A stretch of 64,000 bases of DNA from Arthrobacter sp. Soil762 (lineage in GTDB: Bacteria; Actinomycetota; Actinomycetes; Actinomycetales; Micrococcaceae). Numbering within the stretch: position 1 is the first letter of the stretch; each line of letters starts with the position of its first letter. The DNA lies in NCBI RefSeq assembly GCF_001428335.1, contig NZ_LMSG01000020.1, positions 78,078-142,077 of the forward strand, given 5' to 3'. The notes under the pieces were generated by a model. The model did not search any database. It was given only the letters and a program-made list of their open reading frames with translations, and was not told where the DNA came from. Positions 51,532-60,275 of the stretch are shown here, one piece after another. The translations under genes were made by a program, and so were the position numbers.

Positions 51532-52338
51532 CTAGATGTGGAGCAGGCTCGGGGCGGCGCCCAGGAGCTTCTTGGTGTAGTCGTTGGTGGGGCTGTCGAA
51601 GACCTGGGTGGCGGTGCCCTGCTCGACGATCTTGCCGAAGTACATAACGCAGATGCGGTCCGAGACATAGCGGACGGTCTGGATGTCATGCGAGATGAAA
51701 ACCATGCCGAGGTTCAGCTGGGTCTTCAGGTCCGAGAGCAGGTTCAGCACCTGGGCGCGGACGGAGACGTCAAGGGCCGACGTCGGCTCGTCTGCCACAA
51801 TGATGTCCGGATCCAGGGCCAGGGCGCGGGCGATTGCCACACGCTGGCGCTGTCCGCCGGAAACCTGCGACGGCGTGACCTCGGCCGCGGACTGCGGCAG
51901 GCCCACCAGGGCCAGCAGCTCCTTGACCTTCGCCGCCCGCGTTGCCGCGGTGCCGATGCCGTGGATCTGGAGGGGGTCCGTGAGGATGTCCTGGACGGTC
52001 ATGCGCGGGTTCAGCGCCGTGGCCGGGTCCTGGAAGACCACGGACACAGACCGGCCGAATTCCTTGCGCATGCGGGCGTTCCGCTTGATGGCGGGCGTGC
52101 CGTGGAACAGCACCTCGCCCGACGTCGGCGTCTGCAGTCCCACGAGCACTGACGCGAGCGTGGACTTGCCGCAGCCGGACTCACCCACGATGCCCACGGT
52201 TTCACCGCGGCTGATGGTGAAGTCGACGCCGTCGACCGCTTTGACGATGTTCGGGCGGAAGAGCCCGCCGCCACGTGCGTGGTGGTAGATCTTGACGTCC
52301 TTGAGCTCGATGACCGGCTTGCCGGTTGAAACGCTCAT
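51532..52338 (-). CDS. ABC transporter ATPase, second subunit of the sialic acid-type importer
   Basis: A 268-residue ATPase of the oligopeptide/dipeptide (DppF-like) type. Walker A is VGIVGESGCGKSTLASV (about 49-65), the signature is SGGQRQRVAIARAL, and Walker B is IIVADEPTSALD (about 174-185). A His, FISHDIQTVRYV, follows. It is the last gene of the importer operon, with a stop 37 bases before nanA, and its start overlaps the preceding fused gene by 4 bases. Confidence 0.9.
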   Translation of the reverse strand: MSVSTGKPVIELKDVKIYHHARGGGLFRPNIVKAVDGVDFTISRGETVGIVGESGCGKSTLASVLVGLQTPTSGEVLFHGTPAIKRNARMRKEFGRSVSVVFQDPATALNPRMTVQDILTDPLQIHGIGTAATRAAKVKELLALVGLPQSAAEVTPSQVSGGQRQRVAIARALALDPDIIVADEPTSALDVSVRAQVLNLLSDLKTQLNLGMVFISHDIQTVRYVSDRICVMYFGKIVEQGTATQVFDSPTNDYTKKLLGAAPSLLHI

Positions 52339-54485
52339 TTTGCATCCTCCTTCAGGTGGCTCGCCCAGTAGTGGTCAGTGTCGTCGCCCGCGGCGGATCC
52401 GCCGTTGGCGGCTCCCACTGATGTCAGGACCAGCTGCTGGTTGGGGTCGGCGTCGGACCGCAGTGAACGCGGGGCGAAGCGGTCGCCCGGGGCGAAGTCG
52501 CGCGGGGACGGGACGGTGCCGGGGATCTGGTGCAGGCGCACGGCGTCGGCTTCGATGGAGAGGACGGCGCCGAGCAAGCCGCGGGTGTACTCGTGCTTGG
52601 GGTTCTGCAGCAGCTCCGAAGCCTGTGCGGATTCCACCACTTGGCCGGCGTACATCACCGTGATGCGGTGAGCCAGGGAGGCCACCAGGGCGAGGTCGTG
52701 GCTGACGAAGACCATGGCGAAGCCGAGCTGTTCGCGCAGTTCGTTGAGCAGGTCCACTACCTGCTTCTGGACGGTGACGTCCAGGGCGGTGGTGGGCTCA
52801 TCGGCAACCACGATCTTGGGCGAACGGGACAGGGCCATGGCGATCAGGACGCGCTGGCGCTGGCCGCCGGAGAGCTCGTGCGGGTAGCTGGCGAGCGTCC
52901 GGACGGGATCGAGCTTGACCAGTTCCAGCAGCTCGGTGGGGGTCTTGCGGCCGCCGCGCTTGGTCAGCTGCTCCATCTGGTCCTTGATCTTCATGGACGG
53001 GTTCAGGGAGCTCAGGGCATCCTGGTAGACCATGGCGATCTGCTCGCCGCGAAGTCCTTCGTAGGCCTTGATGCTGCTGTGGCTGGTGGCCGGATCCAGC
53101 AGTTCCTTGCCGTCGAACTTGATGGAACCGGTGACCTGCGCGGTCTTGGGCAGCAGACCCATGACCGCGAGGGACGTGATGGACTTGCCGCAGCCGGATT
53201 CGCCCACCAGGCCCATGGTTTCGCCTTCGCGGACCGTGAAGGAGACGTTGTCCACAATCGCGGTGTCGCCGAAGCGGCCCGGGAAGCGGATGGACAGGTT
53301 CTTGACCTCCAGGACGTTGCGGGCGCCGGCCGGTACCTGGGGGAGGCGGTCGGTGCGCGTGGCCTCGATGGCGGAGAGCAGTTCCAGTTCCTTGTCCAGC
53401 AGCAGGTGCGGGTTCGCCGCGGCCAGCTTCGGGTCGGAGAGGATGGCTGCCTCGTTGTAGTGCTCCTCGGTGAGGACATCACCGTAGGCGGCGCGGACGC
53501 CGTCGAGCTCGTGCTCTTCCACTACTGACGGTTGGGCCACTGACGTGGCGATCTGAGTGTCGACGCCGGCACCCACTGCTGCGCCGGCCACCACAGCTGC
53601 CGAACCGTCGTCGTCCTTTACTACAGGTGCCTTGCGCAGTTTCGGGTTCACCATGGCGTCGGTGAGGCCCTCGGCGAGGATGTTCAGCGAGAGAACGGTG
53701 AGCAGGATGGTCACACCGGCGAAGGTGGTGGCCCACCAGCCGCCGGACAGGACCAGGTTGCGGCCGTAGGAGATCACGTTGCCCCACGACGGGGCGGGAT
53801 CCTGGACGCCGGCGCCGAGGAAGGACAGCGAGGCTTCGAGGATGATGGCGTCGGCAACCATGACCGTGGCGAACACCAGCACGGGGGCGGCGGTGTTGCG
53901 GACGATGTGCTTGAGGAGGATGTAGAAGCGGCCTGCGCCGATCACACGCTCGGCGCGGACGTAGTCTTCGCCGTACTGGGAGAGCACGTTGGCACGGACT
54001 ACGCGGGCCAGCTGCGGGGTGTAGATGATGGCGATCGCGATGATGATGGTGGGAACCGAGTTGCCGAACGCGGCCAGCAGCACTGCGGCCAGGGCGATGC
54101 CCGGGAACGCCATCAGGATGTCCATCAGGCGCATGATCAGTTCGTTGACGGCCTTGCTGGACGTCGCGGCGAAGGAGCCCAGCAGGGCGCCCACCAGGAT
54201 GGCCAGGATGACGGCGCCGAGGCCGATCATGAGCGAGGACTGGGCGCCGAACAGCAGGCGGGAGAAGATGTCGCGGCCCAGCCGGTCGGTGCCGAAGAAG
54301 TGCTCGGCGCCCGGCGGGGTGGTGGGGATGAAGGTCTCCAGCGGATCGTGCGGCGCGATGACCGGCGCGAACACGGCGGAGAGGACGATCATGATGAGGA
54401 AGAGGAGGGCGATGCGGGAGCCCCAGGGCAGGGCCTTGAAACGGAGGCCCGGGGCACTCAGCCGTTCAGCAAGCTTGCTACGCAT
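52335..54485 (-). CDS. ABC transporter fused permease-ATPase
   Basis: A 716-residue fusion. Residues 1 to about 295 are a DppC-like permease: GTDRLGRDIFSRLLFGAQSS, six hydrophobic segments, and SLSFLGAGVQDPAPSWGNVI. An Ala/Asp-rich linker (about 300-390) leads to a DppD-like ATPase with Walker A GLVGESGCGKSITS, signature LSGGQRQRVLIA and Walker B IVVADEPTTALD, ending in a long C-terminal oligopeptide-type extension. The same subunit plan (binding protein, permease, fused permease-ATPase, ATPase) is known for the sialic acid importers SatABCD of Haemophilus ducreyi and SiaEFGI of Corynebacterium glutamicum. Confidence 0.9.
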   Translation of the reverse strand: MRSKLAERLSAPGLRFKALPWGSRIALLFLIMIVLSAVFAPVIAPHDPLETFIPTTPPGAEHFFGTDRLGRDIFSRLLFGAQSSLMIGLGAVILAILVGALLGSFAATSSKAVNELIMRLMDILMAFPGIALAAVLLAAFGNSVPTIIIAIAIIYTPQLARVVRANVLSQYGEDYVRAERVIGAGRFYILLKHIVRNTAAPVLVFATVMVADAIILEASLSFLGAGVQDPAPSWGNVISYGRNLVLSGGWWATTFAGVTILLTVLSLNILAEGLTDAMVNPKLRKAPVVKDDDGSAAVVAGAAVGAGVDTQIATSVAQPSVVEEHELDGVRAAYGDVLTEEHYNEAAILSDPKLAAANPHLLLDKELELLSAIEATRTDRLPQVPAGARNVLEVKNLSIRFPGRFGDTAIVDNVSFTVREGETMGLVGESGCGKSITSLAVMGLLPKTAQVTGSIKFDGKELLDPATSHSSIKAYEGLRGEQIAMVYQDALSSLNPSMKIKDQMEQLTKRGGRKTPTELLELVKLDPVRTLASYPHELSGGQRQRVLIAMALSRSPKIVVADEPTTALDVTVQKQVVDLLNELREQLGFAMVFVSHDLALVASLAHRITVMYAGQVVESAQASELLQNPKHEYTRGLLGAVLSIEADAVRLHQIPGTVPSPRDFAPGDRFAPRSLRSDADPNQQLVLTSVGAANGGSAAGDDTDHYWASHLKEDAK

Positions 54486-54488
54486 GAG

Positions 54489-55445
54489 CTATACCGTCCT
54501 GATTCGGGGGTTGATAAGCAGGTACAGGAGGTCCACCACGATGTTCACCAGAACGAAAGTAACGGAGATGGTGAGCACCACGCCCTGGACCAGGTTGACG
54601 TCCAGGTTGGTGATGCCGTTGAGGATCAGCTGGCCCATGCCGGGCAGGGCGAAGATCATTTCAATCACGACGGCGCCGCCGAGCAGGTAGCCCACGCGCA
54701 GTCCCAGCACGGTCACCGGAGTCACCAGGGCGTTGCGGAGGACGTTTTTGGAGACCACCTCGCGATAGGGGACTCCGTTGCCGATGGCGGTGCGGACGTA
54801 GTCGCGGTCCAGCTCCTCCACCATCGAGGTGCGGACCACGCGGATCAGCGAGGCGGAGACCGGGATGCCGAGGGCCAGGGCCGGGAGGGCCATCGAGTTC
54901 AGCCAGCCGCCGAAGCCGGATTCCGGCGTCGCGATTCCCCCGGAGGGGAATAGGGGGCTGGCGCCGAGGGCGAACCACTGGATCAGGAGGATGCCCAGCC
55001 AGAACGACGGCGTGGCGATCGCGGCGATCGAGAAAACGCGGACCAGCTGGTCCTGCCATTTGTCCCGGTAGAGGGCGCCGAGGATGCCGAAGGTCAGGGA
55101 CAGGACGATTGCGATCAGGACGCCCAGGAAGGTCAGCTGCAGCGTCAGCGGGAACGCGGAGCCGATCATGGAGGCCACCGACTTGGCCGGCGGGGTGGTG
55201 ACGCCGAGGTCCAGCTGCAGCAGCTTGCCGAGGAAGCTGAAGTACTGGATGACCAGCGGATCGTTCAGGCCGTTTTCCTGGCGGTACTGCTGCTTCGCTT
55301 CTTCGCTGGCGCCGTCGCCGAGGGCGGAGCTTGCCTGGTCGCCGGGAGCGGCCTGCAGGACAAGGAAGACGAGCAGGGTGATGCCCAGGATCATCAATGG
55401 CAGTGCTGCGAGTCTGCGGCCAAGCAGACGCAATATCGTGACCAA
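54489..55445 (-). CDS. ABC transporter permease (DppB-like) of the sialic acid-type importer
   Basis: A 318-residue inner membrane permease with six or so hydrophobic segments. A DppB-type N-terminus (LGRRLAALPLMILGITLLVF), the EAA loop region DYVRTAIGNGVPYREVVSKN (about 205-225) and a final RNALVTPVTVLGLRVGYLLG mark the family. No ATG is at the natural start. TTG 55445 is well placed after GGAGAACAAA and gives a normal length, while the upstream in-frame extension is atypical. It ends 3 bases before the fused permease-ATPase. Confidence 0.87.
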   Translation of the reverse strand: MVTILRLLGRRLAALPLMILGITLLVFLVLQAAPGDQASSALGDGASEEAKQQYRQENGLNDPLVIQYFSFLGKLLQLDLGVTTPPAKSVASMIGSAFPLTLQLTFLGVLIAIVLSLTFGILGALYRDKWQDQLVRVFSIAAIATPSFWLGILLIQWFALGASPLFPSGGIATPESGFGGWLNSMALPALALGIPVSASLIRVVRTSMVEELDRDYVRTAIGNGVPYREVVSKNVLRNALVTPVTVLGLRVGYLLGGAVVIEMIFALPGMGQLILNGITNLDVNLVQGVVLTISVTFVLVNIVVDLLYLLINPRIRTV

Positions 55446-55554
55446 TTTGTTCTCCGGTTTGTTTGGGTGCTGCAGTTCAAATGGTGCGAGGCCGGCTCTG
55501 CGTGCTCCCGGGGCAATTAGGGGCGCAGAGCAGGCCTCGCAACGCAAGCTCTTG

Positions 55555-57177
55555 TTAGGAGGTGCGTCCGACGTCGATGAACGACATGCCGGTGGTGGGC
55601 AGCGGCTTGAAGCCGTTGAGCTTCTTGTCGTCCCAGGCGCTGGGCAGCTGGCGGTGGAAGATCGGGTACAGCGGAAGTTCCTCGGAGACGAGGTCCACGA
55701 TTTCGCCGGTGATCTTCTTGGCCTCTGCTGCGGCAGCCTGCGACCCCTTGTTCATGAGTTCCTGCAGTTTGGCGCGTTCCGGGGTGGTCCAGTAGGCGCG
55801 CTTTTCCATCCAGGTGGCGCCCGAGTAGAACCAGCTCAGGAGCAGGTCCGCGTCGTTGCCGAAGACGGAGGGGTCGCCCGGGGCAGCGACCACTGAGTAG
55901 TTGCCGGCGCCGACACGGTCGGTGTACAGGGCGCCTGACTGGATGCTCTTGACGGAGACCTTCACACCGGGGATCTTGTTCCAGGATTCGAGGATCAGCG
56001 GGGCAACGTCCTTGACCCAAGCGGTGTCCGTGGTGAGCAGTTCGAATTCGAGGCTGGTGACGCCGGCCTGCTTCAGGAGGTCAGCGGCCTTCGCGACGTC
56101 GTAGCCGTAGACGTTCTTGGCTTTGACGTAGTCCGGGTGGCCTTCCTGGAAGTAGGAGCTGGCGGCCTTGGCGTTGCCGAACAGGGCCTTCTTGATGATG
56201 GCGTCTTTGTCCAGGCCGTAGTGGAGGGCCTGGCGGACCAGCTTGTTGTTGAACGGGGCCTTGTTGCAGTTGAACATGAGGAACATCAGGCCGAAGGACT
56301 GGACTGATTCAACCTTCACCTTGGACGTGAGGCCGTCGATGTCGAGGTAGGGGACGTCCTCGATGGCCTGGACACGGCCGGACTGGACGGCGGTGACGCG
56401 GGCGGCCGCGTCGGAGAGCAGGAGCCAGGTCATGCCCTTGGCCAGCGCAGGCTTGGGGCCGTTGTAGTCCGCGAACGCTTCGAAGACGATCTTGTCGTCC
56501 TTGGCGGCTGAGATGAGCTTGTAGGGGCCGGTGCCGACGGGCTTGGCGTCGAAGGCCTTGAGGTCCGTGGCCAAGGCCTTGGGGACAACCTTGACCACGG
56601 AGATGCGGGGGCCGAAGCCGGGGAAGGCGTACTTGAGGGTGAACTCGACCGTCTTGGCGTCAACGGGCTTGACGTCCTTGATGAACGGGATGAACTGCGA
56701 GAACAGGGACTTGTTCGCCGGATCCATCACGCGGGTGAAGGAGAAGGCCACGTCTTCGGTGGTGACCGGAGTGCCGTCGTGGAACTTGGCGCCGTCGCGG
56801 ATGGTCACCTGGTAGGTGGTGTCGTTGACCTTCTTGGGGTCCGATGCTGCCAGCGCGTTGTAGGGCACGCGGGTGGCCGGGTGCAGCTCGATGAGGCCTT
56901 CGAAGATGTGCAGGTTGGCGGCCATTGGCGTGGCGCCTGAGGAGCTCAGCGGGTCGAAGCCGGTGGAGAGGGCGTAGGAGATGCCCGCTTCGATGATGAG
57001 GTCCTTGTTGACTGCCGCAGCGCTTGCCGAGCTGCCGGTGGTGGTCGCTGCCGGGCTGCCGCACGCGGCGACAGAGGCGGTGAATGCTGCAGCGGCGCCC
57101 ATGGCGCCGGTCAGCTTGAGGAAGTTCCGGCGGCTGGCGTCATTGACCAGCGGCAGATTCTTGGTGATGTTGTTCAT
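55555..57177 (-). CDS. ABC transporter substrate-binding lipoprotein, Tat-type signal
   Basis: A 540-residue solute-binding protein of the DppA/OppA (cluster C) type. The N-terminus has SRRNFLKLTGAMGAAAAFTA then SVAACG, a twin-arginine signal followed by a lipobox Cys at about 39. The body shows RVPYNALAASDPKKVNDTTY, FHDGTPVTTEDVAFSFTRV and PVGTGPYKLISA. It is the first gene of the importer operon, with a good promoter and a GGACGTCC palindrome upstream. Context suggests sialic acid or a sialylated oligosaccharide as ligand. Confidence 0.9.
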   Translation of the reverse strand: MNNITKNLPLVNDASRRNFLKLTGAMGAAAAFTASVAACGSPAATTTGSSASAAAVNKDLIIEAGISYALSTGFDPLSSSGATPMAANLHIFEGLIELHPATRVPYNALAASDPKKVNDTTYQVTIRDGAKFHDGTPVTTEDVAFSFTRVMDPANKSLFSQFIPFIKDVKPVDAKTVEFTLKYAFPGFGPRISVVKVVPKALATDLKAFDAKPVGTGPYKLISAAKDDKIVFEAFADYNGPKPALAKGMTWLLLSDAAARVTAVQSGRVQAIEDVPYLDIDGLTSKVKVESVQSFGLMFLMFNCNKAPFNNKLVRQALHYGLDKDAIIKKALFGNAKAASSYFQEGHPDYVKAKNVYGYDVAKAADLLKQAGVTSLEFELLTTDTAWVKDVAPLILESWNKIPGVKVSVKSIQSGALYTDRVGAGNYSVVAAPGDPSVFGNDADLLLSWFYSGATWMEKRAYWTTPERAKLQELMNKGSQAAAAEAKKITGEIVDLVSEELPLYPIFHRQLPSAWDDKKLNGFKPLPTTGMSFIDVGRTS

Positions 57178-57213
57178 GAGGGCCTCGCCATTCCAGAAGG
57201 TTTATCGGATGTA

Positions 57214-57265
57214 GGACGTCCGAGCTCGTCTGTCGACTGTAAGCGTCATCACAGGTTCACGTCAA
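57214..57265 (-). promoter_or_regulatory. Promoter and operator of the sialic acid-type importer operon
   Basis: On the minus strand TTGACG (57265-57260), 18 bases, TACAGT (57241-57236) forms a good promoter. The palindrome GGACGTCC (57214-57221), within GATGTAGGACGTCCGAG, lies just after the expected start point, where a repressor would block transcription. The same palindrome, in GATGGGACGTCC context, precedes the GntR gene at 37305. Confidence 0.6.
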
Positions 57266-57282
57266 GCGCCAGTTCCCCGCGA

Positions 57283-57357
57283 CGCTCTCTCACTTCCTGC
57301 GGGTTTTTCCCGGACCCTCTCTCAGATCCTGCGGGTTTTCGGCGAACGCTCTCTCAC
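57283..57357. repeat. Cluster of 32-bp-spaced GTGAGAGAGCG repeats, copy C
   Basis: Three complement-strand cores at 57283-57293, 57315-57325 (two mismatches) and 57347-57357, each exactly 32 bases apart. The spacers read, on the minus strand, TTCGCCGAAAACCCGCAGGA plus T and TCCGGGAAAAACCCGCAGGA plus A, so the spacer is partly conserved too. The last core provides the TGA stop of the sialidase gene. Confidence 0.8.
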
Positions 57358-59081
57358 TCGGGCGCGCTGACGTCGCCGGAAACGGTGTCAAACGTGAAAG
57401 CGCGACGGCGGCGCTCGGCAGTGCCGCCGCGCTCGCCGACCACTTCAAAGACCACGTCCGCGTGGCCCTGTGCCACGTCCGCCTCTGTGACGGTGTACCC
57501 GGGCGTGAAATAGAGCGACTCTTCCCCGGGGCCAAGATCCGCCGCGGGGAAGGCGTCCGAGCCGGGACCGGACAGCCGGACGGCGGTCACCGGCGAGAGT
57601 CCGTCGTTGCGTGCCCTGCCTGTGAAGGCCAGGATGTCCCCGGCCTTGTAGCCGGGAATGATGGGGCCGTAGTTCAGGTCCTGTGCCTCCCGCGTGCCGA
57701 TGACCTGCGCAGCTTCGGCCGAGTAGCCCTGGCCGATTTCCTTCCAGGTGTGCACGCCCCAGCCCTCGCCGCCGGACTGCATGACGTGGAACTCGCCGGC
57801 GTTCTGCCAGGCCTTCGGGCGGCCGGGCGTGATGGAGCGCAGTTCCATGTCGAAGACCAGGCCGGCACCACGATCGGGCCCGGATCCAGCGTCAGCGGCG
57901 GAGGCGGCAGGCGCCTCGCCCGCAGCGGCCAGCTGACCAAGCAGCTGTTCCGCTGGGACCGAAACAAACACAATCTCCCGGTAGCCCTGGCGTTCGTAGA
58001 GGACGCCGATGTTGCCGTCGGGGAGCCGGGCGGCCGTCGAATAGGCGGAGCTGCCCGTGCACAGGACCAGCTTGGCAGGCCAGCTGAGGCCGTTGTCGGT
58101 GGACAGGCTGATCACCGTGTTCCGCCGCAGCGCGGTGTCCTGGTTGTTGGTGGCCAGAAGCCATGGGCCGGTGGCGTCCTCGTCGAGGGAAGCCAGGGAC
58201 GGCAGGCCGTCGAAGCGGACCAGCGAGCCGTTGTCACCCGGGTCCGGGAGGTCCTCGACCGGACGCAGCGCGCTCCAGGTGGCCCCGCCGTCGTCGGATA
58301 TTGCGGCAAGGCGGCGCGGGGTGCCGCGGCTGTGCAGCAGGAGCCGGCCGTCCTGGAGGGCGGCAACCTTGTTTTCGTTGGGGGCGTAGCCGTGCGTCCG
58401 GGCGCCGATGAGCTCCCCGAGTGTCCAGGTGTCGCCGTGGTCGTCGCTGTACGCAGAAGCGGCCATGATCAAGCCGCCGGCCAGGACCACAAACTGCTGG
58501 ACCAGGCGGCCGCGGTAAGGGCCGGTGTGGATCTGGATGCCCTGCCCCGCCGCGGCGAAGATTCCGGTGATGTCCGGCTCGCCCGTGCTGGGCCCACGCG
58601 TGTGAACCGGCGGCCGGAGCTTGAGCTGGGCGGTGATCCTGCGGTGCTGCCAGGTCAGGCCGTCGTCGTCCGAGTAGCTGAGGTCGCAGTGCTGGACGTC
58701 GTCATCGGGCTCCAGCCCGGCTGCCGCTTCGAAGAATCCGGCGTGCGTTCCGGTGGCGTGGAACATGAAGATCCGGCCGGTTTCGACGTCCACCAGGAGG
58801 CTCGGATCGCCGTAGCCGTTGAGGCCGCCGCCCGTCCTCACTACCTGCTGCTCGCCCCAGGTCCGCCCGTTGTCCGTGCTGCGCCGGAGCAGGAGGTCGA
58901 TCGGGTTGGGCAGATCATCGAGGTTGGGGCGGCCGTCGTAGGCAGCCAGCAGGGTGCCCTGCCGCGAGACCGCGAGGGCGGGGATCCTGTATTGCCGGTA
59001 GCCGCCGGTGCCGCGGACTGCCAGGACGTGTTCGACGTCGGGCGTGGCAGCCGTCATTGGCCGACGGACGTGGGATGTCAT
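57354..59081 (-). CDS. Sialidase without a signal peptide
   Basis: A 575-residue exo-sialidase. The RIP motif (YRIPALAVSRQG, about 29-40) comes first. Asp-box repeats S-x-D-x-G-x-x-W follow: STDNGRTWG, SDDDGLTWQ, SDDHGDTWT, SDDGGATWS and STDNGLSWP. A C-terminal Ig-like extension (about 470-575, GDILAFTGRARNDGLSPVTA) follows the propeller. The N-terminus (MTSHVRRPMTAATPDVEHV) has no signal sequence, so the enzyme is probably cytoplasmic and would act on imported sialosides. I chose ATG 59081; a longer start does not create a signal. The stop codon lies inside a GTGAGAGAGCG repeat. Confidence 0.88.
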   Translation of the reverse strand: MTSHVRRPMTAATPDVEHVLAVRGTGGYRQYRIPALAVSRQGTLLAAYDGRPNLDDLPNPIDLLLRRSTDNGRTWGEQQVVRTGGGLNGYGDPSLLVDVETGRIFMFHATGTHAGFFEAAAGLEPDDDVQHCDLSYSDDDGLTWQHRRITAQLKLRPPVHTRGPSTGEPDITGIFAAAGQGIQIHTGPYRGRLVQQFVVLAGGLIMAASAYSDDHGDTWTLGELIGARTHGYAPNENKVAALQDGRLLLHSRGTPRRLAAISDDGGATWSALRPVEDLPDPGDNGSLVRFDGLPSLASLDEDATGPWLLATNNQDTALRRNTVISLSTDNGLSWPAKLVLCTGSSAYSTAARLPDGNIGVLYERQGYREIVFVSVPAEQLLGQLAAAGEAPAASAADAGSGPDRGAGLVFDMELRSITPGRPKAWQNAGEFHVMQSGGEGWGVHTWKEIGQGYSAEAAQVIGTREAQDLNYGPIIPGYKAGDILAFTGRARNDGLSPVTAVRLSGPGSDAFPAADLGPGEESLYFTPGYTVTEADVAQGHADVVFEVVGERGGTAERRRRAFTFDTVSGDVSAPE

Positions 59082-59140
59082 ATGTCCATGGTAGGCGACG
59101 CGTAACACGTCTGTGTAGGCCGGCACATCTCTGGCAGAGT

Positions 59141-60085
59141 ATGACCATGCTCACAGTTATAGGCGAGGGCCTCGTTGACGTTGTCCAGCGCGCCTCCGGA
59201 ATCGAAGCCCACGTGGGCGGCAGTCCCCTTAATGTCGCGGTGGGCCTGGCCCGCCTTGACCATGCCGTGCAGTTCGTCGGCCGCTACGGCCGCGACGCCT
59301 ACGGGGATTCGGTGGCGGCGCACCTGCGCTCCAGTTCCGTCATGCTGCCGCTGGGCCCCGACGAGCTGCCCACCAGCGTGGCCACCGCCGTAATTGACGA
59401 CGACGGCGCCGCCACCTACACGTTCGACCTCGCCTGGGAGCTTCCCGGCCTGGCGGACCGCCTCGCCTTTATGCTGCAGGGAACCACGCTCCTGCACACC
59501 GGCTCCATCGCCACGATGCTGGCGCCGGGCGCCGCAGCGGTGCTCGCCGCCGTCGAGCACGCCCACCCCGCCGCGACGATTAGTTTCGATCCCAACTGCC
59601 GGCCCAGCATCATCACCGACGTGGATTATGCGCGGACGCAGGCGGAGAAATTTGTCACCCTCGCGGACGTGGTCAAGGCTTCGGACGAGGACCTGGAGTG
59701 GCTGTATCCGGGCGTGGACGTGCTGGAATCAGCACGCCGCTGGCTGTCATTGGGCGGTTCCGAGGGGCCGGCCCTGGTGGTGGTCACGCGCGGCGCGGCC
59801 GGTCCGTGGGGGATTACGGCCGCCGGTGAAGCCGCGATTGACGCGCCTCGCGTGGAAGTGGCCGACACCGTGGGTGCCGGTGATTCGTTTATGGCTGCGC
59901 TGCTTTCGGGGATCGTGGACCGCGGCCTGGACGGTGCGCAGAACCGGAAGGTCCTGCGCGAGCTTCCGGCCGAGGGCCTGGCCGAACTCCTGGCCCACGC
60001 TGCCCGCGCGGCGGCCGTCACTGTTTCCCGCCCAGGCGCCAACCCGCCCACGCGCGCCGAACTGAACGCGGTTCCGGCGGAGTGA
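59141..60085 (+). CDS. PfkB family carbohydrate kinase
   Basis: A 314-residue sugar kinase. An N-terminal GEGLVDVV is followed by the first PfkB signature GGSPLNVAVGLARLDHAVQF (about 35-55). The second signature, VEVADTVGAGDSFMAALLSG (about 245-264), contains the catalytic Asp. It is divergent from the sialidase with a 59-bp gap, and may phosphorylate a sugar released in this pathway, such as fructose or N-acetylhexosamine, but the substrate is not predictable. Starts at ATG 59141 or ATG 59147. Bases 60086-60275 between it and the convergent methyltransferase hold nothing recognised. Confidence 0.87.
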   Translation: MTMLTVIGEGLVDVVQRASGIEAHVGGSPLNVAVGLARLDHAVQFVGRYGRDAYGDSVAAHLRSSSVMLPLGPDELPTSVATAVIDDDGAATYTFDLAWELPGLADRLAFMLQGTTLLHTGSIATMLAPGAAAVLAAVEHAHPAATISFDPNCRPSIITDVDYARTQAEKFVTLADVVKASDEDLEWLYPGVDVLESARRWLSLGGSEGPALVVVTRGAAGPWGITAAGEAAIDAPRVEVADTVGAGDSFMAALLSGIVDRGLDGAQNRKVLRELPAEGLAELLAHAARAAAVTVSRPGANPPTRAELNAVPAE

Positions 60086-60275
60086 GGAAGAAATGCGGAA
60101 AAAACTGCCGCGCGCAAAGGATCTCGCAACTTAGGCTGACTCCGCCACCATCGACCGCCGGCTTGGCCACGCGGAGGCAACTGCACGCAATCCGACGAGA
60201 AGTCTGCCCTCACCGCAACCGGAGCGCTGGGGGATCCTTGTGCGTGGCGCAATTCCGAAGGCGACGTGCCGCAGG

